A stretch of 64,000 nucleotides of DNA from Rhizobacter sp. OV335. GTDB taxonomy: Bacteria > Pseudomonadota > Gammaproteobacteria > Burkholderiales > Burkholderiaceae_C. The stretch is taken from the NCBI RefSeq assembly GCF_900142965.1, contig NZ_FRCQ01000025.1:58918-122917 (forward strand). The letters are read 5' to 3'. Below are positions 8,763 to 15,965 of the stretch, piece by piece; position 1 is the first letter of the stretch; every line of letters starts with the position of its first letter. Under the pieces are notes generated by a model, which ran no database searches, was not told the DNA's origin, and saw nothing but the letters and a program-made list of their open reading frames with translations. The translations under genes and the position numbers were made by a program.

Positions 8763-10216
8763 CCGCCCGCGCCGTGATGGTCCTCGGCACCACCAGCGGT
8801 GCCGGCAAGAGCTGGCTCGCGACCGCGCTGTGCCGCTGGTATGCGCGCCAGGGCCTGAAGGTCGCACCGTTCAAGGCGCAGAACATGAGCAACAACGCGC
8901 GCGTCGTGCCGGGCCTGGGCGGCCGCCTCGGCGAGATCGGCAGTGCGCAGTATTTCCAGGCCCTGGCCGCGCGCGCCGCGCCCGACGTGCGCATGAACCC
9001 GGTGCTGCTGAAGCCCGAGCGCGATACCGCGAGCCAGGTCGTGCTGATGGGCGCGGTGCGCGCCGACCTGGCCAACGTGCCGTGGCACGACCGCAGCGCG
9101 CTGCTGTGGCCGCATGCGCTCGATGCGCTGCGCTCGCTGCAGGCCGGGCACGACGTGATCGTCATCGAAGGCGCCGGCTCGCCGGCCGAGATCAACCTGC
9201 GCCACAGCGACTACGTGAACATGCGCACCGCGCTCGCGGCCGACGCCGCCTGCCTGCTGGTCAGCGACATCGACCGCGGCGGCGCCTTCGCCCATCTGTA
9301 CGGCACGCACCAGCTGCTCGCGCCCGACGAGCAGCGGCTGCTGCGCGGCTTCGTGCTGAACCGCTTCCGCGGCGATGCACGGCTGCTCGAGCCCGGCCCG
9401 TCGCAGCTGCAGCAGCTGACCGGCGTGCCGACGCTCGCGGTGCTGCCGATGTGGCGCGGCCACGGCCTGCCGGAAGAAGACGGCGTGTTCGACGACACCC
9501 CGAGCGGCGATGCCGACGGCCTGCGCATCAGCGTGCTTGCGCCGCCGCGCATCAGCAACCTCGACGAGTTCCAGCCGCTGCGCCACCTGCCCGGCGTGCG
9601 GATGCGCTGGGCGCGCACGCCGGCCGCGCTGGCCGATGCCGACTGGATCGTGCTGCCCGGCTCGAAGCACACCAGCAGCGACCTGGCCTGGCTGCGCGAG
9701 CAAGGCCTGGCCGACGCGGTGTGCCGCCATGCCGCCGCCGGCCGACCGGTGCTCGGGCTGTGCGGGGGCCTGCAGATGCTCGGTGAATCGCTGGCCGATC
9801 CGTTCGGCATCGATGGCGACGCGGTCGGCCTCGGCCTGCTGCCGCTGGCCACGCGCTTCGAGCGCGACAAGCGGCTGCGTACCGTCGACGCGCGCTTCGA
9901 GACGCTGGACGGGCCCTGGGCCGCGCTGTCGCAGGCCGCGTTGCGCGGCTACGAGATCCGCCACGGCCGCACGCAGGCGACCGCGCCGCTGGCGGTCGCG
10001 CTGCGCAATGCCGACGGCGAGCCGATCGGCTGGCAGCGCGGCAACGTGCTCGGCCTCTACGCGCATGGCGTGTTCGAATGCGACGAGGTGCTGCGCGCGC
10101 TGTTCGGCCAGCGCGCGCGCACGCTCGACGACGTGTTCGACGGCCTCGCCGATTTCGCCGACGCGCACTTCGCGCCCGGCGCGTTGATGCAACTCCTCCA
10201 ACCCCCGCGGGACTGA
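8759..10216 (+). CDS. cobQ: Cobyric acid synthase (glutamine-hydrolysing)
   Basis: A 485-residue CobQ/CbiP amidotransferase. An N-terminal ATP-binding domain (VLGTTSGAGKSWLATALC, then FKAQNMSNNARV) is followed by a C-terminal class I glutamine amidotransferase domain. That domain has the nucleophile in GLCGGLQMLGESL near residue 340 and the catalytic His region in GYEIRHGRTQ. It amidates four carboxylates of adenosylcobyrinic acid a,c-diamide. The start is GTG, overlapping the cobD stop (GTGA). Its presence means the operon reaches back to cobyrinic diamide rather than only salvaging cobinamide. Confidence 0.94.
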   Translation: MTARAVMVLGTTSGAGKSWLATALCRWYARQGLKVAPFKAQNMSNNARVVPGLGGRLGEIGSAQYFQALAARAAPDVRMNPVLLKPERDTASQVVLMGAVRADLANVPWHDRSALLWPHALDALRSLQAGHDVIVIEGAGSPAEINLRHSDYVNMRTALAADAACLLVSDIDRGGAFAHLYGTHQLLAPDEQRLLRGFVLNRFRGDARLLEPGPSQLQQLTGVPTLAVLPMWRGHGLPEEDGVFDDTPSGDADGLRISVLAPPRISNLDEFQPLRHLPGVRMRWARTPAALADADWIVLPGSKHTSSDLAWLREQGLADAVCRHAAAGRPVLGLCGGLQMLGESLADPFGIDGDAVGLGLLPLATRFERDKRLRTVDARFETLDGPWAALSQAALRGYEIRHGRTQATAPLAVALRNADGEPIGWQRGNVLGLYAHGVFECDEVLRALFGQRARTLDDVFDGLADFADAHFAPGALMQLLQPPRD

Positions 10217-10219
10217 CCC

Positions 10220-11263
10220 ATGCGCTTTGAACTGCCCACCATCGCACCAATCCACGACGCCGCGCTCGCGCAGCGGCTGCAGCAGCGGCTCGACCGCAAG
10301 ACCAAGCCGCAGGGCTCGCTCGGCCGCCTCGAATCGCTCGCGCTGCAGCTCGGGCTGATCCAGCGCAGCGAGGCGCCGCGCCTCGACCAGCCGCAGATGC
10401 TGGTGTTCGCCGGCGACCACGGCCTCGCAGCGCGCGGCGTCTCGGCGTTTCCGAGCGACGTCACCTGGCAGATGGTCGAGAACTTCCTGGCCGGCGGCGC
10501 GGCCGTCAGTGTGCTCGCGCGCCAGCACGGTCTCGCGCTGACGGTGGTCGATGCCGGCGTCGCGCACGACTTCGCGCCACGCGCCGGGTTGATCGACCGC
10601 AAGATCGCGCGCGGCACGGCCGATGCACTGACCGGACCGGCGATGAGCGAGGCCCAATGCCAGCAGGCGCTGGCGGCCGGCATGGCGGTCGTTCATGAAC
10701 TCCCGGGCAATGCGGTGCTGCTGGGCGAGATGGGCATCGGCAACAGCTCCAGCGCGGCCTTGCTGTTGGCACGGCTGAGTGGCCAGCCGATCGACGCCTG
10801 CGTCGGCCGCGGCACCGGGCTCGACGATGCCGGCCTCGCGCGCAAGCGCACGGTGCTCGCGCAGGTGCTCGAACGCCACGCCGGCGCGACGCAGCCGCTG
10901 CAGGCGCTCTCTGCGTTCGGCGGCTTCGAGATCGCGATGCTGGCCGGCGCAGCGCTGCAGGCGGCGGCCGAGCGGCGGGTCGTCGTCGTCGACGGCTTCA
11001 TCGCGAGCGCCGCGGTGCTGGTGGCGACGCGGCTGGTGCCGGCGCTGGCCGGCTACTGCGTGCTCGCGCACCGTTCGGCCGAGCCGGGCCATGTGCTGAT
11101 GGTGCGCGAGCTGGGCGGAGAGCCTTTGCTCGATCTGGGACTGCGCCTCGGCGAAGGCTCGGGTGCCGCGCTCGCATGGCCGCTGCTGGAGAGCGCGGTG
11201 CGCGTGCTGGCCGAGATGGCGAGCTTCGAATCGGCCGGTGTCTCCGACCGCAGCGAGACCTGA
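10220..11263 (+). CDS. cobT: Nicotinate-nucleotide--dimethylbenzimidazole phosphoribosyltransferase
   Basis: A 347-residue CobT protein. Visible blocks are [20 protein letters not shown] (residues 26-45), the [17 protein letters not shown] motif, [16 protein letters not shown] and, near the C-terminus, the catalytic-Glu segment [18 protein letters not shown]. It makes alpha-ribazole phosphate from dimethylbenzimidazole and nicotinate mononucleotide for the lower ligand of B12. It starts 3 bp after cobQ and lies 3 bp before cobS, the enzyme that joins the lower ligand. Confidence 0.95.
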   Translation: MRFELPTIAPIHDAALAQRLQQRLDRKTKPQGSLGRLESLALQLGLIQRSEAPRLDQPQMLVFAGDHGLAARGVSAFPSDVTWQMVENFLAGGAAVSVLARQHGLALTVVDAGVAHDFAPRAGLIDRKIARGTADALTGPAMSEAQCQQALAAGMAVVHELPGNAVLLGEMGIGNSSSAALLLARLSGQPIDACVGRGTGLDDAGLARKRTVLAQVLERHAGATQPLQALSAFGGFEIAMLAGAALQAAAERRVVVVDGFIASAAVLVATRLVPALAGYCVLAHRSAEPGHVLMVRELGGEPLLDLGLRLGEGSGAALAWPLLESAVRVLAEMASFESAGVSDRSET

Positions 11264-11266
11264 CCC

Positions 11267-12058
11267 ATGCTGAAGGCCGTGCTGCACGAACTGCGGTTGA
11301 TCGCGATCGCGCTGCAGTTCTTCACGCGCGTGCCGATGCCGGCGCGCATCGGCTTCGAGCCCGAGTGGCTGAACGCGAGCGCGCGGCATTTCCCGCTGGT
11401 CGGTTTTCTGATCGGCAGCGTCGCGGCGCTCGCGCTGGTGATCGGCAGCCAGGCGCTCGGCACCGCGATCGGCGTGTGGCTGTCGATCGCGGCGACCGTC
11501 TGGCTGACCGGTGCCTTCCACGAAGACGGGCTGGCCGACACCTGCGATGCGCTCGGCGGTGCGGTGAGCCGCGAGCGGGCGCTGGAGATCATGAAGGACT
11601 CGCGCATCGGCAGCTACGGCGCGGTCGCGCTGGTGCTGGTGCTCGGGCTGAAGGCGGCCACGCTGTCGGCGCTGCCGATGGCGCTGGCGGTGCCGGCGCT
11701 GCTGCTCGCGCACACCGCGTCGCGCGCGGCGGCGGTGGTGCTGATCCGCCTGCTGCCGTATGCCGGCGAGGTGTCGCAGGCCAAGGCGAAGCCGCTCGCG
11801 CAGAAGGTGTCGGCGCTCGGCGTCGGCATCGCGCTCGGCTGGGTCGCGCTGCTGGCGGTGGCGCTGGTCGCGCTGCGCTGGGGCTGGTGGCCCTATGTCG
11901 CATTCGCGCTGACCGGGGTCGTGCTGGGCACCGTCGTCTGCGGCCGCTGGTTTCGCCGCCGCCTCGGCGGCATCACCGGCGACACGCTCGGGGCCACGCA
12001 GCAGATCACCGAGCTGCTCGCGCTGCTGGGCTGGGTGGTCGCGCTGCGCTGGGCATGA
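11267..12058 (+). CDS. cobS: Adenosylcobinamide-GDP ribazoletransferase (cobalamin synthase)
   Basis: A 263-residue integral membrane protein of the CobS family. The signature metal-binding segment FHEDGLADTCDALGG lies near residue 85, followed by MKDSRIGSYGAVALVL and several long hydrophobic helices. It joins AdoCbi-GDP (from CobU) and alpha-ribazole (phosphate) (from CobT) to give adenosylcobalamin (phosphate). The start ATG follows cobT by 3 bp and the stop overlaps the cobC phosphatase start by 4 bp. Its length is slightly above the usual 250 residues. Confidence 0.94.
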   Translation: MLKAVLHELRLIAIALQFFTRVPMPARIGFEPEWLNASARHFPLVGFLIGSVAALALVIGSQALGTAIGVWLSIAATVWLTGAFHEDGLADTCDALGGAVSRERALEIMKDSRIGSYGAVALVLVLGLKAATLSALPMALAVPALLLAHTASRAAAVVLIRLLPYAGEVSQAKAKPLAQKVSALGVGIALGWVALLAVALVALRWGWWPYVAFALTGVVLGTVVCGRWFRRRLGGITGDTLGATQQITELLALLGWVVALRWA

Positions 12059-12597
12059 ATCGCATCGATGCGTGGCGCCATCCGCGGCCCGATGGCGTGG
12101 CCGGGCGCTGCATCGGCCGCACCGACGTGCCGGTCGACCGGCGCCGCAGCAAGCGCCTCGCGCATCGCATCCGCCGCGCGGCGCGGCGCGAAGGCTGGCC
12201 GCGGATCGTGTGGACCTCGCCGCTGCGGCGCTGCGCCGACGTCGGCCGCTGGCTCGCGCGCTGGGGCTGGGCGCACCGCATCGACCGCCGGCTGTGCGAG
12301 CTGGATTTCGGCGACTGGGACGGGCGGCCGTGGGACGAGATCGGCGCGGCGCCGGTCGACGCCTGGTGCGACGACTTCCTGCACGGGGCGCCAGGTGGCG
12401 GCGAGACGGTCGCGCAGCTGCTGGCGCGTTGCCGCGCGCTGCTCGATGAATTGCCGCCGCACGCCTGCATCGTCGCGCATGCCGGCTGGCTGAATGCCAT
12501 GCGTTGCGTGCGCGGCGGCATCACGCCCGCCCGCGCGGCCGACTGGCCGGCGGCGTCGGCCTACTGCGCGCGGGTGTCCTCGCCGGTGCGGGTGTAG
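12055..12597 (+). CDS. cobC: Alpha-ribazole phosphatase-like histidine phosphatase CobC
   Basis: A 180-residue protein of the phosphoglycerate mutase-like (histidine phosphatase) superfamily. The catalytic motif near the start is WRHPRPDGVAGRCIGRTDVP: the nucleophilic His is kept, but the usual RHG is RHP, as in some CobC subfamilies. Downstream come WTSPLRRCADVGRWLA, ELDFGDWDGRPWDE and the second His in IVAHAGWLNAMR. It would dephosphorylate alpha-ribazole phosphate or adenosylcobalamin phosphate, the last step of the operon pathway. The last 37 bp overlap the 3' end of nth on the other strand. Confidence 0.86.
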   Translation: MNRIDAWRHPRPDGVAGRCIGRTDVPVDRRRSKRLAHRIRRAARREGWPRIVWTSPLRRCADVGRWLARWGWAHRIDRRLCELDFGDWDGRPWDEIGAAPVDAWCDDFLHGAPGGGETVAQLLARCRALLDELPPHACIVAHAGWLNAMRCVRGGITPARAADWPAASAYCARVSSPVRV

Positions 12598-13235
12598 ATC
12601 GGGTGCGGCCCGCCGGGGCGCGAATCGCAGTACGGCGCCACGCCGCATTCGAAGCACAGCGGCTTGCGCGCCTGGCACACATAGCGGCCGTGCAGGATCA
12701 GCCAGTGGTGCGCATCGACGAGGTAGCCCTCGGGCACGCGCTCCAGCAGGCCCATTTCGACCTCCAACGGGTTCTTGCCCGGCGCCAGCCCGGTGCGGTT
12801 GCTGACGCGGAAGATGTGCGTGTCGACCGCCATCGTCGGCTCGCCGAAGGCGACGTTCAGCACCACGTTCGCGGTCTTGCGGCCGACGCCCGGCAGGGCC
12901 TCCAGCGCCTCGCGCGTGCGCGGCACCTCGCCACCGTGCTCCTCGATCAGGATGCGGCAGGTCTCGAACAGGTTCTTCGCCTTGTTGCGGTACAGGCCGA
13001 TGGTCTTGATGTGCTGCGTGATGCCGTCGAGCCCGAGCGCCCGCATCTTCTGCGGCGTCGGCGCGAGCGCGAACAGCTTGCGCGTCGCCTTGTTGACGCC
13101 GACATCGGTGGCCTGCGCCGACAGCAGCACCGCGGCCAGCAGCTCGAAGACGTTGGTGTATTCGAGCTCGGTGTTCGGCTGCGGGTTGGCGGCCTGGAGC
13201 GTCGCGAAGAAGGGCTGGATCTGGTCGGCGTTCAT
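12561..13235 (-). CDS. nth: Endonuclease III (DNA glycosylase/AP lyase)
   Basis: A 224-residue HhH-GPD base-excision repair enzyme. The helix-hairpin-helix ends in LPGVGRKTANVVLNVAFG with the catalytic Lys near residue 120, the catalytic Asp lies in MAVDTHIFRVSNR near residue 138, and the C-terminal [4Fe-4S] loop is CQARKPLCFECGVAPYC (C-x6-C-x2-C-x5-C). It removes oxidised pyrimidines from DNA. The gene lies downstream of an RnfB-type ferredoxin gene on the same strand, with two small genes in between. Its 3' end overlaps the convergent cobC by 37 bp. Confidence 0.95.
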   Translation of the reverse strand: MNADQIQPFFATLQAANPQPNTELEYTNVFELLAAVLLSAQATDVGVNKATRKLFALAPTPQKMRALGLDGITQHIKTIGLYRNKAKNLFETCRILIEEHGGEVPRTREALEALPGVGRKTANVVLNVAFGEPTMAVDTHIFRVSNRTGLAPGKNPLEVEMGLLERVPEGYLVDAHHWLILHGRYVCQARKPLCFECGVAPYCDSRPGGPHPIYTRTGEDTRAQ

Positions 13236-13294
13236 CGCCGGGGATTGTCTCAGCCCCGCGATACCTCACCCCGGCGTGGCGACGCCCCTGGCGT

Positions 13295-13432
13295 TCAGGG
13301 TGGCGCGCTGGCCGCCGGAGGTGGTTCGGCGGTCGGTTTCGGCGTGCCGGAACCCAGCTTGTCGCAGGCGGTGAGCGACAGGGTGGCGCCCATGCTGAGC
13401 ATCAGCAGAATCGCCAACAGCAGTCGATGCAT
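13295..13432 (-). CDS. Mini-lipoprotein (45 residues)
   Basis: A small gene encoding a 45-residue predicted lipoprotein. It has a basic, hydrophobic signal (MHRLLLAILLMLSMGATLS), a lipobox LTAC with Cys at residue 23, then a Pro/Ala-rich tail DKLGSGTPKPTAEPPPAASA. A good ribosome binding site, AAGGAG, lies 8 nt before the ATG. It would be an acylated periplasm-facing peptide. It lacks the GQKGPLYLP-type motif of LptM, so no function is assigned. It lies between nth (59 bp downstream) and the CsbD-like gene (42 bp upstream). Confidence 0.7.
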   Translation of the reverse strand: MHRLLLAILLMLSMGATLSLTACDKLGSGTPKPTAEPPPAASAPP

Positions 13433-13474
13433 GTCGGTACTCCTTTGTCGACGTGCGCGAATCAGTAGCGCGAA

Positions 13475-13672
13475 TCAGTAACGAGATTGCAGCTCGCGGA
13501 TCTGTTCGCGGGCTTCATCTTCGTAGGCGCCGTGCTTGCGCTGCAGCTTGCCGGCATGGCGTTCGCGTTGACCTTGTTCCACATCGTTCTGGTTGCCGGT
13601 GACGCGGCCCCAGTTCTCACGGGCCTGGCCCTTGAATTCCTTCCAGCGGCCCCGGATCCGATCGTGATGCAT
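13475..13672 (-). CDS. CsbD-family small stress protein
   Basis: A 65-residue very hydrophilic protein beginning MHHDRIRGRWKEFKGQAREN, followed by WGRVTGNQNDVEQGQRERHAG, the CsbD/YjbJ pattern. These proteins accumulate in stationary phase or osmotic stress, and their molecular function is unknown. ATG at 13672 is chosen over upstream in-frame starts because AAGGAG lies 6-7 nt before it and the CsbD domain begins exactly there. The 160 bp upstream (13673-13831), up to the RnfB-like gene, hold no other gene I can support. Confidence 0.85.
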   Translation of the reverse strand: MHHDRIRGRWKEFKGQARENWGRVTGNQNDVEQGQRERHAGKLQRKHGAYEDEAREQIRELQSRY

Positions 13673-13831
13673 TGCAGCTCCTTGCACGGTGGTGTCGGAC
13701 GACCGTGATCGGCGATCCGTGGCGCAAGCGTAGGCGGGCAGGCTCGCCGCCGTCGTCGGTTCCGGCCCGGGGTCCGGATAGGACACGGCTGATTCAGTTG
13801 TAGGAATCGGCTGACAAACCGCTGACTGGCG

Positions 13832-14473
13832 TCAGCCGGGCTTGCGCTGGCGGGCGCGGGCGAGCGCGGCTTCGATGACGCTGCTCTTGACGCTCACCTC
13901 GCTCACCACGGTTCCGGCCGCCGTCGGCGGGGCGCTGCGGGCCGCCATGCGGGCCAGGCGCTCCTGTTCATCGCGCGCCAGCCGTTCGCGGTGGAACGCG
14001 AAGCGCTCGCGCGCCTCGTCGGCCTGCGCCGGGCTCCAGGCGTCCCAGCCGGTGCGGCCCTCGCTCGCGTCGACCAGCGAGATGCAGTCGACCGGGCAGA
14101 CCGGGATGCAGAGTTCGCAGCCGGTGCACAGCGGATCGATCACCGTGTGCATCGACTTCGGCCCGCCGACGATGCTGTCGACCGGGCAGGCCTTCAGGCA
14201 CAGCGTGCAGCCGATGCACCAGGCCTCGTCGATCACCGCGAGGCGGCGCGGTCCTTCGCTGCCGTTCAGCGGGTTCAGCGGCAGCGCCGGCAGGCCGGTC
14301 AGGTGGGCCAGACGCGCGATGCCTTCGGCACCGCCGGGCGGGCATTGGTTGATCGCCACCTCGCCGTCGGCGATGGCTTCGGCATAGCGGCGGCAGTCGG
14401 GGTAGCCGCAGCGCGTGCACTGCGTCTGCGGCAGGGCGGCGTCGAGGGCGTCGGCGAGCGTAGCCCGGTCCAC
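13832..14473 (-). CDS. Orphan RnfB-type ferredoxin (electron transport complex subunit B-like)
   Basis: A 213-residue iron-sulfur protein. An N-terminal DUF/Fe-S domain has CTRCGYPDCRRYAEAIADGE and NQCPPGG (C-x2-C-x4-C...C, as in RnfB), followed by two [4Fe-4S] ferredoxin motifs, CIGCTLCLKACPVD (near residue 85) and CTGCELCIPVCPVD (near residue 115). The Glu/Arg-rich tail has no motif. The N-terminal membrane anchor of classical RnfB/RsxB is missing, and no rnfA, C, D, G or E gene is nearby. It may act as a soluble electron carrier; the partner is unknown. It starts 7 bp after phaZ on the same strand. Confidence 0.85.
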   Translation of the reverse strand: MDRATLADALDAALPQTQCTRCGYPDCRRYAEAIADGEVAINQCPPGGAEGIARLAHLTGLPALPLNPLNGSEGPRRLAVIDEAWCIGCTLCLKACPVDSIVGGPKSMHTVIDPLCTGCELCIPVCPVDCISLVDASEGRTGWDAWSPAQADEARERFAFHRERLARDEQERLARMAARSAPPTAAGTVVSEVSVKSSVIEAALARARQRKPG

Positions 14474-14480
14474 GGCGCCG

Positions 14481-15776
14481 TCAGGCCGCCTTGCGCGCGG
14501 CGGCCTTGCGGGCCGTCGGCTTGGCGAGCTTGACCGCCTGCTGGTGCGACGCGATGAAGTCGCGCACCTGCGGGTAGACCTTCTCGCGCCAGCGGCGACC
14601 CGAGAAGATGCCGTAGTGGCCGGCGCCTTCGACGTCGTAGTGGAACTGGCGCGACTTCGGGATGCCGGTGCACAGCTCGTGCGCCGCCTTGGTCTGGCCG
14701 GCGCCGGAGATGTCGTCCAGCTCGCCTTCGATCGTCAGCAGCGCGCTGGTCGTGATGTCCTGCGGGCGCACCAGCTCACCGTCGACCTCCCAGGTGCCGT
14801 TCACCAGCGCGAAGTCCTGGAACACCGTCTTGATGGTGTCGAGGTAGTACTCGGCCGGCATGTCGAGCACCGCGTTGTACTCGTCGTAGAAGGTGCGGTG
14901 GAAATCGGCGTTCTCGTCGTCGCCGCGCATCAGGTCCATGAAGTAGTCGTAGTGCGACTTCAGGTGGCGGTCCGGGTTCATCGCGATGAAGCCGCTGTGC
15001 TGCAGGAAGCCCGGGTACACGCGGCGGCCGGCGCCGGGGTAGTTGACCGGCACGCGGTAGATGACGTTGTTCTCGAACCAGTCGTAGCTCTTGTTCATCG
15101 CCAGGTTGTTGACGGCCGTCGGGCTCTTGCGGGCGTCGATCGGGCCGCCCATCATCGTCATCGTGCGCGGCGTCGGCTCGCCGCGGCTGGCCATCAGCGA
15201 GATCGCGGCCAGCACCGGCACCGTCGGCTGGCACACCGAGATCACGTTGGCCTCGGGGCCGACGTGGCGGATGAACTCCTGCACGTAGGCGACATAGTCG
15301 TCCAGGTGGAAGGCGCCGGCGGCCTGGTCGACCATGCGGGCATCGGTCCAGTCGGTGATGAAGACCTTGTGGTCGCGCAGCAGGGCGGTCACGGTGTCGC
15401 GCAGCAGCGTCGAATGGTGGCCCGACAGCGGCGCCACGACCAGCACGGTCGGCTGGTCCTTCATCAGGGTCAGCACCGGGGAATCGTCGGTGAAGCGCTT
15501 GAAGCGCAGCAGCCGGCAGAAGGGTTTCTCGAGCGCCACCTGCTCCTGCACCGCAACATCAACCGTGCCGACGCGCACCGACGTGATGTTGAACTGAGGC
15601 TTCTCGTATTCCTTCGACAGCCGGTGCACCAAGTCCAGCCCGGCCGACACGCGCTGTGCCATCGGCGTGTGCGTGAACGGCGACAGCGGGTGGCTGTACA
15701 GCTTCGAGGAGGCGCTGGCGAATTCAGAGAACGGGCTCAACAACGCGCGCTGGGCTTCATACCACTGGTACAACAT
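14481..15776 (-). CDS. phaZ: Intracellular polyhydroxybutyrate depolymerase PhaZ
   Basis: A 431-residue alpha/beta-hydrolase-type PHB depolymerase. The lipase-box-like motif reads ISVCQPTVPVLAA with Cys at about residue 182, the nucleophile used by the Ralstonia PhaZ1 family. The late segment VEGAGHYGIFSGRRW carries the catalytic His and EGELDDISGAGQT the Asp. It mobilises carbon-storage granules. ATG at 15776 is preferred because AAAGGA precedes it and the family start MLYQWYEAQRALLSP follows. The C-terminus ends in a Lys/Ala/Arg-rich tail (PTARKAAARKAA). It is 7 bp upstream of the RnfB-like gene and probably cotranscribed. Confidence 0.92.
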   Translation of the reverse strand: MLYQWYEAQRALLSPFSEFASASSKLYSHPLSPFTHTPMAQRVSAGLDLVHRLSKEYEKPQFNITSVRVGTVDVAVQEQVALEKPFCRLLRFKRFTDDSPVLTLMKDQPTVLVVAPLSGHHSTLLRDTVTALLRDHKVFITDWTDARMVDQAAGAFHLDDYVAYVQEFIRHVGPEANVISVCQPTVPVLAAISLMASRGEPTPRTMTMMGGPIDARKSPTAVNNLAMNKSYDWFENNVIYRVPVNYPGAGRRVYPGFLQHSGFIAMNPDRHLKSHYDYFMDLMRGDDENADFHRTFYDEYNAVLDMPAEYYLDTIKTVFQDFALVNGTWEVDGELVRPQDITTSALLTIEGELDDISGAGQTKAAHELCTGIPKSRQFHYDVEGAGHYGIFSGRRWREKVYPQVRDFIASHQQAVKLAKPTARKAAARKAA

Positions 15777-15900
15777 ACGGATTTTCCTTTGCGACCGCTT
15801 CGCGCAATCGCTTTCACACAAGTTGTGCGTTGCAGCATTCTAGGCAGGCGATGTGGATCGTGCCTGGGGACTGCTTTGGTGCAAACCCGGAAAAGAAGCG

Positions 15901-15930
15901 AAAAGGCCGCCCAAAATGGTGCGGCCTTCG
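15901..15930 (-). terminator. Intrinsic terminator of the aminotransferase gene
   Basis: An 8-bp perfect stem, AAGGCCGC (15903-15910) and GCGGCCTT (15921-15928), with a 10-nt loop. On the minus strand it is followed by TTTTCGCTTC. It lies 36 bp after the stop of the aminotransferase gene, so it probably ends that transcript before phaZ. Confidence 0.75.
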
Positions 15931-15965
15931 TTCTGACTGTCACTTGCGTGACAGAAGATGTTGCT

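Noticed and set aside
8363..11713. 1116-codon minus-strand open frame opposite cobD, cobQ and cobT
   Set aside because: Composition is that of antisense high-GC DNA, and the plus strand holds three clear enzyme families.
13295..13432. LptM identity for the mini-lipoprotein
   Set aside because: It has a lipobox but lacks the conserved KGPL-type motif after the Cys.
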